DNA from: Kalaharituber pfeilii
Lineage: Eukaryota; Ascomycota; Pezizomycetes; Pezizales; Pezizaceae
Length of the DNA stretch: 64,000 nt
NCBI GenBank assembly: GCA_015179045.1
Contig: WHUZ01000059.1
Span: forward strand, 248,001 to 312,000
Direction: 5' to 3'
In this document: one piece after another, positions 45,727-55,997 of the stretch
Numbering within the stretch: the stretch's first letter is position 1
Layout of the letters: each line of letters starts with the position of its first letter
Notes under the pieces: generated by a model
Seen by the model: the letters and a program-made list of their open reading frames with translations, nothing else
What the model was told of the DNA's origin: nothing
The model's database searches: none
Program-made: the position numbers and the translations under genes

Positions 45727-45810
45727 CAAACCATGAGTTCGCAGAGGGGCATTGAGCTCCCAGAGTGGGGTGCATAGAAGGAAGGGGTTTGTTCTATGGG
45801 CAAAACTCTG

Positions 45811-45848
45811 TGGTGGTGGTGGTGGTGGTGGTGGTGGTGGTGGTGGTG
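45811..45848 (+). repeat. TGG microsatellite
   Basis: Twelve and a half TGG units without interruption, next to the end of the RNase H fragment. Confidence 0.95.
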
Positions 45849-45977
45849 CCGGAGGTTGCATGTGAGCTCAGGTGCGAGCGCCATGACTTGCGGCCTGCCT
45901 AGGGATGGCGATGTTCCTAGACTTATATTTGTTCTAGCCTGGCACATTGGCACATACATTTGCAACCAAGAGAAGTC

Positions 45978-46016
45978 CTCGGCATAGCCCACAGGGCGGC
46001 ATGCGCGTAACAATTT

Positions 46017-46051
<35 letters not shown>
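45978..46051 (+). mobile_element. LINE-A tail
   Basis: CTCGGCATAGCCCACAGGGC then GGCATGCGCGTAACAATTTT and poly(A). The first stem arm has a G for C change. No convincing duplication. Confidence 0.7.
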
Positions 46052-46053
<2 letters not shown>

Positions 46054-47336
46054 AGGAGCAGAAGTACAAGATTTCTGACATTAAACCTGAATAAGATGTG
46101 ATTTATAAAAATGAAGAGATTAGACATGCGGCAAGATTTTTGCCTTATTTTATTATATGAATTTCGAGTCATATACGTAACTAATTCTAATGAACAATAA
46201 GGCATATGAAAAATATATACTTTTAGCTTTCTAATTCTTTATCAATCATTCCAATCAGTCGAAAACTCATAGACTGGCATTTGATTAAATTGTTGAGTTT
46301 TGAATGTGACAAGAGATCAGGTTAAAACTTGCGTACTATGGATGCTTGGTGTTTGCCGGGATATTTTCACTACTCTATCTGGCAATACAACCACCCAAAC
46401 TAGCATCCTTGGCATCAAGGCAATCCCTATTTTTTCCATAATTGTATGTAGAATGGCAGAGGATTTCGGATATCTCAAAATTTTATTGAAATACAAGACA
46501 AATACCTATAGTATATCTAGTAGATTTTTCGCTAAGAGAATTATAGTTTACTGTATAGAAATTTGAAAAGCATAGTTAAACAAATTCGTTTATGAAAATT
46601 AGACTCTAGTATTTGTGCTGAGAGTCAGTAGGGCTTTGCCATAGCAATATAATAATGGTGGGGGGGCAATATAGTGGCGACTCTGGCGAGAGGGTAGTAG
46701 TAGCAACTTGTGTAGCAACGCAGCAGTGGCAATGGGGCTGTGTTAGCGAGCAGTAACTGGCAGAAGTATGGAGGTACCTACCGGTACTTGTGCTGAGGGC
46801 ATTGATCCAGTCAGTTCATGAATAGACTAGTTTATTCAGGAATCAGTCGGTTCGTGAACTGACAAGATTCCTGGCCAGGCTAGAACATATAAACTTGGAG
46901 GATAGGCCATGACGTAGAATTTGAAAAAATGGTGGTCATAATAAATATCAACACTGCTACGTCCATATGGACGACCCCTATGCGGCCATATAGCTAGCAG
47001 GCGACCAGATGCAGTGCTTGCGGTTTATCAATCTCCGTTACAAGTGGATACCTAGTTCATTTGTAAACGACAAAGGACGGTCACTCGGTAGGCCATGTTC
47101 ACAGTTCCGTAGAATGCATGGTACATGGCCAACCATGATCGAAAAGGCTAGCTCGCGAAACCTAAATTACCTGCCGGATACGTTACTTCTGAGTGTAATG
47201 CAGCGATATTCTCAGTGGCACTGAGCTGCACCCTTCAATGGTCACGGTACGCAAAGTTTACACGTATGCCTGCTGAAACTATCTCTAGTCATACCTACGA
47301 TGCCTTAACTTGGTAGATAGGTGTACGTGGGGTTTT
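46052..47336. other. Gene-free stretch
   Basis: AT-rich to 46600, then a short GCAGTGGCAATGG-like simple sequence near 46670-46760. An inverted repeat (GTCAGTTCATGAA and its near complement) lies at 46818-46865. No gene. Confidence 0.45.
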
Positions 47337-47387
47337 CCTTTTTTTTTAATCATTACTCGCATGCCGCCCCGTGGGCTATGGCGAGGG
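47337..47387 (-). mobile_element. Tail-only LINE-A insertion
   Basis: Poly(T) then ATCATTACTCGCATGCCGCC and the rest of the stem-loop. Flanks GTACGTGG (47323-47330) and GTACGTTGG (47388-47396) are similar but not perfect. Confidence 0.72.
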
Positions 47388-47771
47388 GTACGTTGGTTGA
47401 AAAACTAATGGAATACGTGCTTGCACGTGTATCCTACAACAATGGCTACCGATACAATGGGATGCAATCTTCTATGACTGCTATATCTAGATTCTAGAAT
47501 CATTGTCACATCACACTTAGTGCCGAGGGCAATTCATACTGAAGCCCAGCGGAGCTATTTCCGTATCCACAATAGCTATACCATGGTATAGGGTTTCCCA
47601 TAGCTTCTGGGAAAAACAGGTGTTTTTTTAACGCCACAAATCCATCTTTTTTCTATTCACACTATATCCACAACTGTTCACGTTCTCCTACTCCCCTCAA
47701 CCAGAGCATGCTCCAATTCAGTGCAATATTACTCATCCGCCAACGCGAGTAATGATACTGCAAAAAGAAGC

Positions 47772-47954
47772 TCATCGGCCCACCTTCTTCTCACACTTCC
47801 AGCAACTCTTTGCATTCATCGAAAGTACAGTACGGCAATGACTGCAGTATTTATGGTCGGTCTTTATCGGAGTTAATTCCGTTGTTGCAACTGCATTGGG
47901 TTTCGTAGTCGGTGCCACCATAGTATCGGGAACTTGTTTAGCTTCGTCCGGCAT
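47772..47954 (-). CDS. Small zinc-ribbon protein (60 residues)
   Basis: Begins MPDEAKQVPDTMVAP, is rich in Pro, Thr and Ala, and ends 'DHKYCSHCRTVLSMNAKSCW' then KCEKKVGR. Two CxxC pairs 11 residues apart form a standard zinc ribbon. A TTATAAA box sits about 110 bp upstream (48061-48067). The layout (disordered N-terminus, C-terminal ribbon, TATA close by) parallels the gene at 41947. Function unknown; it could bind nucleic acid or protein. The ribbon is unlikely to be chance, but transcription is unproven. Confidence 0.55.
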   Translation of the reverse strand: MPDEAKQVPDTMVAPTTKPNAVATTELTPIKTDHKYCSHCRTVLSMNAKSCWKCEKKVGR

Positions 47955-49421
47955 TATTATGCTGAGATTGTGACTTGGGATGAAATCGCGTAGTGCAGTG
48001 TTTCCGTTTGTACCAATGTGACGACGCAGTGGGGCAATTGGGGTGAGTTTTTAAAGGTCGTTTATAACTCAGCGCGTAAAGAATCGCCCGCGGCCAACCG
48101 CGGTGCATGATGGCCATTACTTGGGGAACATGGCATACATGTGGCCAAAAGAGTCTAGTTCTGCTTAGTCACAGTCCTGGAGGGTTGTATAAGATACCGA
48201 GCCATTTTAAATCAAAGAACAAAGAGGACGAGTGTAGGGTTTCAGAGTAACGAGTATAGATCGAATGCAATTCCTGGTGATATTATATACCACCCTCGCG
48301 CAGCTGGCTATGCTATATATATAGGAACCTTTTCAACTATCGAATTAATTCATCGACAGGTCAAAACTTAGTCATAAAACATCATGCGAATATATCACAA
48401 TGGAGAGATTCACTCATCGGGGTCTGTCGCTTTTGTCACTCTGTGACAGACCGCGAGCCCTGAGCGAGCATGCCAACCTCTTCCCCCACCTATGGTTGGG
48501 GACATCTGTACGCGGGATGGAGCGGACATTGGTTTGATGACTAAGCACTAGTTATTTAGTAGTTACATCCACTGTTCTGCCAGCGATTTGCCAACCTACC
48601 GCCCTACCACTCCCACTGCTGGTGTTCGCTGCGCCCCCTATGCCAGCTGAACCTCCACTGCATACTGCTCCTCACGTAGTTGCGTATAACTGTTGTATCA
48701 GTTGCACATACCAGTCGCTCAAATCAGTTGCATGAGACACTCTTCCTTTAGCATTACATTCTGTTTCTTCCACATCTATTAATCATTTTTATCATCATTG
48801 CAGACTATTGGCGCATATAGTGAAGGATTAACTTGTGGTACTAAGGAGTTTCGTTCACATATATAAAGGTCATAGACAGGTAGCAGATAAAGCGAAGTGG
48901 TAAAGGGGGGATGTATACAGTCTATTCTATTTTGGGTTAGCTATTTTCTATAAGATCGACATGTACTCTACAGTTACGAAAGGTGGACATTTTTTACCCA
49001 TTCCCATATAAAACTTCTTATCTTTGATTTTCAAATCATAATTATAATAAATAGATATTGCTTCAAAATATTATTATCCATTCACTAATTCATCATTATT
49101 TGATACAAAACTAATTTTATCTGTTTATTTTGGTTGTGATTTGAGTGTTGAAGTTGATGTGAAATTTACTCCGCATACAGATGTCCCACTCGTACATCCA
49201 ATACCCCAGCCAGTTTAAGCCTTCCAAGGTTTAGCCAGCCTAGCGAGGCGTTACCTATATCGACTAGCGCAACGCTTACGCCACGTGATTTCTCAGCCCC
49301 TGGCCAATCGATGCCCCTATGATCATACAAAAGCCAGCAGGCAGTTAAACTTTTATCTCAATTAATACACCTCCTCTCAATCTCAATCCCCTTCTAACTC
49401 AGCGCCACTTCGACCCACTCG
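47955..49421. other. Intergenic region
   Basis: At 48422-48453 GGTCTGTC...GACAGACC encloses a competing TGTCAC-TCT-GTGACA hairpin. From 49330 to 49420 a CT-rich leader precedes the acyltransferase. No gene in between. Confidence 0.45.
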
Positions 49422-50624
49422 ATGGGCAAGCTCCAACACCCCGCTGCCCTTCCGCTCCATATCATCACCCTCCTCCTCTCTCTCTTGGTACCGCCATTCC
49501 CCGGTCGCCGTCCCCTCGCCATCATTTTGATTGTTGCAACCTACCTTCCCACTATCCTCCGCCCCATCTCAAATCACACCCCTACAAATTATGGTACCGC
49601 GTCACTTTGGGCACTCACTCTCCGTATCCTAACAATCCATCTCTTTAGCAACCCCAATCCTGAGACGGCACTTTATCGTCCTGGCCAAGAAAAGCCCGGT
49701 GACGCTTGTTCTTATAACCTGCTGCAGAAAGCGCGCTGGCTCGCGGACTTAATCTCCGCTAATCGTGGCGTCGGCTGGAATGATCAAGTGCGCGGACTTG
49801 CTGCACGTACAGATAGCTCGTCCTTCGGCTCCCGCCTCGCGTACACAAAACGCGCGCTCTGGCGTCTCTTGTTCCTTTACATCGCGATTGACGCCGCGCG
49901 CACATGTGTCCATTCCGACCCGTATCTGAGCGGGCTATATGTCAAGGGGGACCATGAGTACGACGAAGGCCCGAGATCCCGACGGGTTGTGCGCTCCGCA
50001 ATGGATATGGTCCAGAATGGGATTACGGCATGGTGTTTTATTGAGATGCAGTATCTTCTCGCCTCTCTCGCTTTCGTCCTGGTTCTTCGCCAAGCACCAA
50101 AACAGTGGCCCCCGCTGTTTGGGTCACTGAAGGATGCGTATAGAGTGCAGTATGTGTGGGGGCAGGTGTGGCATCAGTTGCTGCGAACCACAATTACGCC
50201 TTGGGGTCTCGCAGCCTGTAGGCTTCTCGGGTTCCGCAACAAGCGCAGCCGCAGTGCGATGTTAATTTGTGTCACAGTTGGCTTCACTCTGTCTGCACTC
50301 GGTCACACAGCAGCAGTATATGTCAGCAGCCAGGATAGATGCGGCAGCCGAAGTTTTACCTTTTTCGTCATGCAGGGCATCGGTATAGTCCTTGAGAATG
50401 CGTTCTGTTGGGGATGGGCCGCAGTACACGGCATACCATCGGAAAGAGAACGGAGGTGGGGAAAAGTTTTAGGGTATATCTGGGTATTTGTGTGGGCAAC
50501 ATGGACAAACTCACTGTTTGCAGATGATATAAGGGCGCTGCAGTTGCCGATGGCGGAGCCATTGCCCTGGAGTCCGATTAGGTGGTTGGTGGGGTGGCAG
50601 CAGAAAATTGAGGCGAACCCGTAG
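49422..50624 (+). CDS. Wax-synthase-domain acyltransferase (MBOAT-like), membrane
   Basis: One intronless frame of 400 residues starting at the ATG after a CT-rich leader. Hydrophobic helices occur at about 12-25, 33-46, 146-158, 205-223, 280-300, 313-333 and 346-362. The wax-synthase motif is clear: 'PLFGSLKDAYRVQYVWGQVW' followed by HQLLRT (WH at 250-251), with the second conserved His in 'SALGHTAAVY' (295). 'SANRGVGWNDQVRG' near 113 is typical of the fungal branch. The family moves acyl groups from acyl-CoA to alcohols in the ER; fungal members such as Tri7 acetylate secondary metabolites. The substrate here cannot be read from sequence, and no biosynthetic neighbour is seen. Confidence 0.85.
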   Translation: MGKLQHPAALPLHIITLLLSLLVPPFPGRRPLAIILIVATYLPTILRPISNHTPTNYGTASLWALTLRILTIHLFSNPNPETALYRPGQEKPGDACSYNLLQKARWLADLISANRGVGWNDQVRGLAARTDSSSFGSRLAYTKRALWRLLFLYIAIDAARTCVHSDPYLSGLYVKGDHEYDEGPRSRRVVRSAMDMVQNGITAWCFIEMQYLLASLAFVLVLRQAPKQWPPLFGSLKDAYRVQYVWGQVWHQLLRTTITPWGLAACRLLGFRNKRSRSAMLICVTVGFTLSALGHTAAVYVSSQDRCGSRSFTFFVMQGIGIVLENAFCWGWAAVHGIPSERERRWGKVLGYIWVFVWATWTNSLFADDIRALQLPMAEPLPWSPIRWLVGWQQKIEANP

Positions 50625-51156
50625 AGCAGTCCTATGGCATATGTGGTGTTAGAGCTATTTGAAGCAAGCGGAAATGGAGGGAAAATTGATCGAAAACGTT
50701 GCATGGGAGCAGAACAAACGAGAAAGCAGTTAGGAAGTACAACCGTAAAGTGTTATTCATGCACGTTAGCCCTCATCGTCATAGCCCAGCAGGGCTGCAT
50801 ACGAGAAAAATCGTGCATCGACTTAGACCAGGTCTAGAACAGTACTGTAGAAAAAAAAGAGAAAAATCCTGTTTTCGACAATATGTGATAAGGTGAGGTT
50901 GACAAATGTGAAAATGAAGAAGAGTGGACATCGATGGTGAAGCATATGAGTGGCATTGTGCGATAGCTCCATACCCATAATTGCGCGAGCGATGTGGGGC
51001 AACAATAGCCCAATTTCAAAAAAATAGTAGACCCGAAACTTTCAACAATATTGTAGAGTGAGCATGGTGTGGAAACTTTAGCGCAATCTGAACTTAAATC
51101 AGTAAAGGAAATATACCAACGAGGTCAGACGACTGCGTGTCTATCATACGTGGAGT
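50625..51156. other. Intergenic, downstream of the acyltransferase
   Basis: Short frames only; an A-run lies near 50849. No gene or tail recognised before the B-variant insertion. Confidence 0.45.
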
Positions 51157-51167
51157 ATCCAACAAAT

Positions 51168-51216
51168 TTTTCTTTTTGAGTCACGTAACCCCGCATACAG
51201 GCTCCTATGGCAGTGA
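51168..51216 (-). mobile_element. Tail-only insertion, B-variant
   Basis: The complement reads CCTGTATGCGGGGTTACGTG, the same variant as at 17575. Perfect duplication ATCCAACAAAT (51157-51167 and 51217-51227). The poly(A) is short and interrupted. Confidence 0.83.
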
Positions 51217-51361
51217 ATCCAACAAATGTAACGTGCACTTGTCGGAGGTCGACCATCAGGTCAGCTGAGACTGAATCAAGTGCATCGGAATCATGGTTCG
51301 GATTAGGATTCTTGTTGTGAAGTCTTGAAACCCCGACGTATATGATTCAAGCTCGTGTATA

Positions 51362-52048
51362 GAGTCTACCCTTGCTATAACGAAAACCAAAAATCTGGCA
51401 CTTTTTTTTCGTTATAGCAAGGTTTCGTTATAGAATATTGTGGCAAGATTAGTCATGTCTGAATTTAGAAGCCCGAGTACCTAAGGAATTTATGGCAACA
51501 GATTTTACCTCTGTGATTTTCCTCCTTATGGAAATAACCGGAGTAGGAAAAAATGAGAGTACAAAATTGAGAGTACAGAAGTATTGATCAGGTACTATGC
51601 AGATGCAAAAATCAATCATGTTGTTGAAGCAAAATTACCTACAAAGCCGAACCTCAGGTTAGAAAAGCAGCAACTATGTAAAAAGAAGGCTGGAACTGCA
51701 AAGACAAAAAGAAACCCTAGACGCAGTTCGAAAGCATTTCACAATGAATCCGGTACAATCCAAACACACCCTTTTTTGTAAAATTAGGCCAAAACTAACT
51801 AGAGAGTTTCTAGTTGTGCAATTGGGTGGTTCTTGATTAGTCACGCATTCCACTAGCCATTTTTCGTTATAGCAAGAATTATTTGTATGTAGACAGAAAT
51901 AACTTTCACTCAATCTAATTTTCGTTTCGTTATTTGGTGGATTTTCGTTATAGCAAGAGCTGTTTGAGTGCGAACGGAATAATGGCTCCGTTCAATTTTC
52001 GGTATAGCAAGGTTTTCGCTATAGCGAGTTTCGTTATAGCAAGTATTG
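51362..52048. mobile_element. pogo/Tc1-like MITE, copy 2
   Basis: Nearly identical to 28808-29505 over its whole length, with a few substitutions and small deletions. The left TIR has G for the first C; the right TIR has lost about four bases (AAGTATTG). TA flanks both sides. No transposase. Confidence 0.85.
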
Positions 52049-52050
52049 TA

Positions 52051-53567
52051 CGCGGATACGAGAGTACATAAGGAGGCTGGTTGCACTATACGGAGCGTAG
52101 CGTAACTGGAGAAGCCATTTCGTTAGCGACCGTCGGATGTCTACTATTACCCTGAACCGGTCGTATCCCTCTACCGCCATGAAAACACAAGATCACTTGA
52201 TATCTATTCCTTTCACACCAGACAGTTTTCCTTTTTCCCTCAAATATTTCGTGCCCAGAAATATATATGAGCCTTGCACATAGTTACGTTCATATGCATA
52301 ATCAAATTTGTTTCATACCCACTGCCCCCAACTCGCGATTCCCCAATCCCGGTTTATATAGCTATTCACTCCAACCATTAGACCATCAAACATTTACATC
52401 CTCTCGAACAAACAGGTGGTTCAAGAAATACAGAAAAATTCTATTACTACTTCAAGTAATATATTCTAACAAAGTTATATTCAGCAAACAACTTAGCAGC
52501 GCTCGATTGCCGTGCGCGTACAGTCACAGGGCGTAGCGTGCCCTGTAAGGTGTCGGAACTTTACTTAACGGTTGCCAAGTTTCTCAATTCGTAATATTGG
52601 ATGGTAACTAATAGAGCATAATGAAGGGGAGGCATAGTATCATTAAGCTACTTAGGTAAATACTATTGCCACATGCATACCTGGAATTACGCTTTTTTAC
52701 GCATGATGTTATTTAGCCTTTTGGTATTTTCGTGCATTGATCTTGGACTTTTTAGATTCCTTGAAAGTAACTTTAAAGAGCTTAATATAGAGGTAAAAAA
52801 AAAAAAAAAAAAAAAAAAAAAGGTATTAGTTGATGATAGATGTGCAGAGAGTAAATTAAATGTACGCAATTTTTGCTTCTCCCTTCAATGTGTTTTTATG
52901 TATTCACAAATGTAATATCTATTTTCACATCACGGGATGCATAAGCGATGCAGTCCCCAGGGTTTTGAGTAAAGTTAGTAAGTCTCTGCAAAAACCAAGT
53001 AACATTTGTTGATGTATATGCCAGAGCCCTTCTCCCTCTCGACCCTCATTTTATAGAATTCGGTCCGCGCTAATCTAATGTCCTGCTTCCGAAAGTAACA
53101 GTTCCGGTTCCCACAACATTTTAGTAACATTTATTTATGAATAAAGTTTTTGAGGAACCTTTTAGGAATGTTTAAGTAAAGTTTAAGCACGCCATAAAGG
53201 TAAAATTTGTGAGACATTTTCTCATGTCTAGCCAAAAAGGACGGGTGGTCAAGCCGAATATCTAATTCTGCGCCTTCTTCTGTCAGGATTCCCCGAAAAT
53301 GCAACACATGAAGAATCGCACGGTGCAAGAGCATTTCAAGAAAGAATGAAAGCCAACTTGTTGCTAGAGGAACTCATCTCCGGTGCCATAGAGTCAGAGA
53401 ATGGAAGTATCTAAACAAGAGTGGGCTTGTTGTTTCGCGAGAATGGGCTGGATAATTGCATGCAATGAATGCTCTCCAAGATCTCATTAGTGGGACTGGA
53501 GTTTATGAAAAACGAGCGTCCTGTGTATAATTTGTTATCTGCCCTAGGCAACCGTAGATATAATTGA
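52051..53567. other. Gene-free stretch
   Basis: An A-run at 52797-52822 follows GAGGT without a recognisable tail. A CTATTTTCACATCACGGG segment is unremarkable. No gene. Confidence 0.45.
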
Positions 53568-53580
53568 CGGCACATCCTGT

Positions 53581-54063
53581 TTTTTTTTGTTTTTTTTCCT
53601 TTCATTAATCGCATGCCGCCCTATGGGCTATGGCGATAGTTAAATACATAAAATAAGTGAAATATATGCGTCACTCTCATCTATTCTCCCCGTGCCCATT
53701 CCAAGATCTCCCGTATGTTTACTCCCTTATCAATCTGTCTTATACCTTCCGCCCCCCCGCATTTCCTAGCCCACGCCTTGCAGTCTTTCCGTACATGTTC
53801 CCGCACCATCGGCATTCCGGTGATTCGGCCTTCCCTTGGTGGTATCTCCATTCTTTCAGTCCTTTGTTTCCCAGGATCCCCGCCAGCGTCGAGAGATACT
53901 TCCTCCGGTCGGCGATTTGCAAGGGCCGGTAATTTAAGCCTGCCTGGTTTCTCTCCGTGGCTCGCAGTGCCTTATAGTCTTGTCTTAATCCTGCTTCTGT
54001 TACGGTCTCGTCTTCGTATTGTAGCGCTGTGCCGATTTTGGCCGCCCAGTCTGCCTCCGTGTT
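53581..54063 (-). mobile_element. 5'-truncated LINE-A, RNase H end plus knuckle
   Basis: On the minus strand: 'NTEADWAAKIGTALQYED', 'ETVTEAGLRQDYKALRATER', 'LSTLAGILGNKGLKEWRYHQ' and 'SPECRWCGNMYGK', then 3' UTR, stem-loop and poly(A). A perfect 13-bp duplication CGGCACATCCTGT flanks it (53568-53580 and 54064-54076). The knuckle frame is partly broken. Confidence 0.9.
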
Positions 54064-54076
54064 CGGCACATCCTGT

Positions 54077-54520
54077 ATATTTGCGCGGTTGAAGTTACCT
54101 CGCTTGTTCCCACGGCTTCGCAACGTAGCAATGGTGACACTACCAAAACACAACTCCCAGGTAAATAGAATGTCGGAATCTGTAAGCAAAATGATGTTCA
54201 GCTGCTCCTTCCCGTACTGACAATCTGGTAAACTTGGCTACCACATCCACTAGGCAGTTGCACACCTCCCACGTCAAGCCTCTCTGAATACCTTATGTGA
54301 TAATGGCTTATCCTTGTTGATCGAGAAGACTGGCTCGACATGCTCCGGAATCTGAACATTCTTGGAAGACTCTGCAGGTACCATGCAATCCACCAATTCA
54401 AAGATGTCGGCCAGCCAAGACTCTCCTGCTTCCCGATGCTTCTCAGCCCTGTGTCAACACCTAATATGGATGTACGTGGGCCCGATCTCCCTTGTCGGGT
54501 TGGGAATGGCGGTCCGCCCA
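54077..54520 (-). other. Possible decayed gene 5' of the LINE fragment
   Basis: A minus-strand frame near 54290-54450 ('ESWLADIFELVDCMVPAESS', 'FSINKDKPLSHK') reads like protein and is followed by a GTATTC that could be a donor. I cannot join it to a complete gene. No family recognised. Confidence 0.25.
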
Positions 54521-54604
54521 TACTAGCTAGTAAAATATGTATTCGGACCTAGTGTATAATGTGCATTAGTACCCCTGTCCGAATACATATTTTACTAGCT
54601 AGTA
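54521..54604. repeat. Perfect 28-bp inverted repeat (hairpin)
   Basis: The left arm 54521-54548 begins TACTAGCTAGTAAAATATGT; the right arm 54577-54604 is its exact complement. The loop is 28 nt. All 28 positions pair. The arm itself starts with the palindrome TACTAGCTAGTA. It abuts the GGCC-rich element that starts at 54641. Confidence 0.95.
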
Positions 54605-54998
54605 CAAATTTGCAGCCTCACGCAGGCTGCTCACGCAGTGTTCCCAACGGGCCGGCCAGGCCAGGCCAAGGGTATGGCCTGGCCGGCCTGGGCCATAGAA
54701 ATCTAGGCCTGGGCCGGCCTGAAACATTCAGACCGGCCGTGAGGTCCGCCCGCGCCGGTCCAGGCCATTCAGGCCATTCAGGCCATTCAGGCTGCAGTGT
54801 GAGTTAAGTTATACAGTAGCTAGCTATATACAGAACGTACTCTAAATTCTACGTATACCTCATTCACTAATGTTTAGGATTTTGCTTGCTGATTTTACGC
54901 GCTTTCCATTAGCCATGCACAGCTTCACCATAGTGTCAAATCCAACTTTGTCGCACCAGATTTTTGTAACCCAAATTCCAGAAGACTCGATATCGGCA

Positions 54999-55334
54999 TC
55001 AGATTGGACTTGTTAGAAACCATGAGCCGAACACACGCGAAACAGTCCGAGCGAAACAGTCCGAGTGTGTAAAACATCCGAACATCCGCGATGGCCTAAG
55101 CACTCCGAACATCCGCAATGGCCTAAGCACTCCGAACATCCGCAATGGCCTAAGCACTCCGAACATCCGCGATGGCCCAAACACTCCGGACTGAGTATTC
55201 CATATTAGGCAGTCCAAATACTTAGCTGTTCTGTTCACTGGTTTTGTATGCAACTTCGTGTTATAGAGTTTTTGTATATATATGGGCTCTGGAAGCCCCG
55301 TTCTTGATTGATCATTAGAATTGAATACACACAT
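54999..55334 (-). other. Open frame of 111 codons spanning the minisatellite
   Basis: The frame stays open because the repeat unit is 27 bp. It encodes four copies of a nine-residue unit (RMFGVLRPL). Apart from the repeat it has no recognisable domain. It lies inside the long hAT-like element; coding status is doubtful. Confidence 0.3.
55078..55185. repeat. 27-bp minisatellite, four units
   Basis: The unit is CCGAACATCCGCAATGGCCT then AAGCACT, with one or two changes in units 1 and 4. Just upstream GCGAAACAGTCCGA is duplicated in tandem (about 55037-55064). Confidence 0.95.
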
Positions 55335-55784
55335 CTCTGAGCCTATTCCTCTGTACTCCTTTTCACAGGACTGCAGGGAATCGTCGATGCAAGATCAAAA
55401 CTTGAACTACACTATGGAGAGTGAAGAACAGTAGAATACTAAAGGAATTATCATCGCCAGTACCGGTGGTTGGAATGTCTGTCTCCCTGCAATACTAATA
55501 AGAAATTAGTATATAGTCAAGCGATACAAAAAAAGATTACTTACCTGAATACCTGCGAAAAGCGCTGCTCAATAAAAAAAAGTCTAGATAGTTATCCGAA
55601 AATATGGAAAGGTTCATATTAAATCCGTGTCCAAGTAACTTGAAGGTGGCCCCTGAAATACTGTAGCCTCGTAACCAGCCCTCCTGCCCCTGAAATTGCT
55701 TGAACGGCCTGAATGGCCTGGACGGCCTGGGCGGCCTGGACCGGCCTGGACCGGCCTGGCTGCCGGCCGGTTGGGAACACTGGG

Positions 55785-55989
55785 CTGCTGCGAGGGGGTT
55801 GCTTTTCCGCGGGGGCCGTAACTTTGCTGCTAGCGAAGGCGGCTGCTCATATCATCAGTAAAAGTCAAAAATAAAAAAAAAGTGAAAGTTTCAAATGCCC
55901 CAACCAGACTACTGTTTTGGGCACGAGAACAAAATTTCCCTAGGAGTGCTCTAATCTTTCAATGACAAACAAGTTTAAATGCTTCTTGC
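55785..55989. other. Spacer
   Basis: Short sequence between the hAT-like element and the next LINE tail; nothing recognised. Confidence 0.4.
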
Positions 55990-55997
55990 ATACGCAA

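Larger units (their letters stand above)
44740..45790 (+). pseudogene. LINE RNase H fragment split by two insertions
   Basis: After removing the inserts at 44846-44994 and 45079-45734 a single frame reads 'TGLGIWKKGTTPIPANLGAR', 'AMVNDAELAAIASALEDG', 'EEEILILTDSQIAIQTMSSQ' and 'RGIELPEWGA' before a stop. That is the central RNase H fold with the E (AEL) and D (TDSQ) active-site positions. It comes from a LINE different from A and B and lacks everything else. Confidence 0.82.
54641..55784. mobile_element. hAT-like element (CAGTGTT family), long form
   Basis: The left end CAGTGTTCCCAACGGGCCGG and the right end complement CAGTGTTCCCAACCGGCCGG face each other over about 1.14 kb with GGCC-motif arrays inside both. 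The 41439 MITE matches the two ends joined together (e.g. the complement of TCGTAACCAGCCCTCCTGCC). The interior carries the 27-bp minisatellite. Flanks are only loosely similar (GGCTGCTC and GGCTGCTG), so two separate copies remain possible. Confidence 0.65.

Noticed and set aside
48422..48453. Terminator or riboswitch-like hairpin
   Set aside because: Competing short hairpins occur by chance in 64 kb; no gene adjacent and no comparative support.
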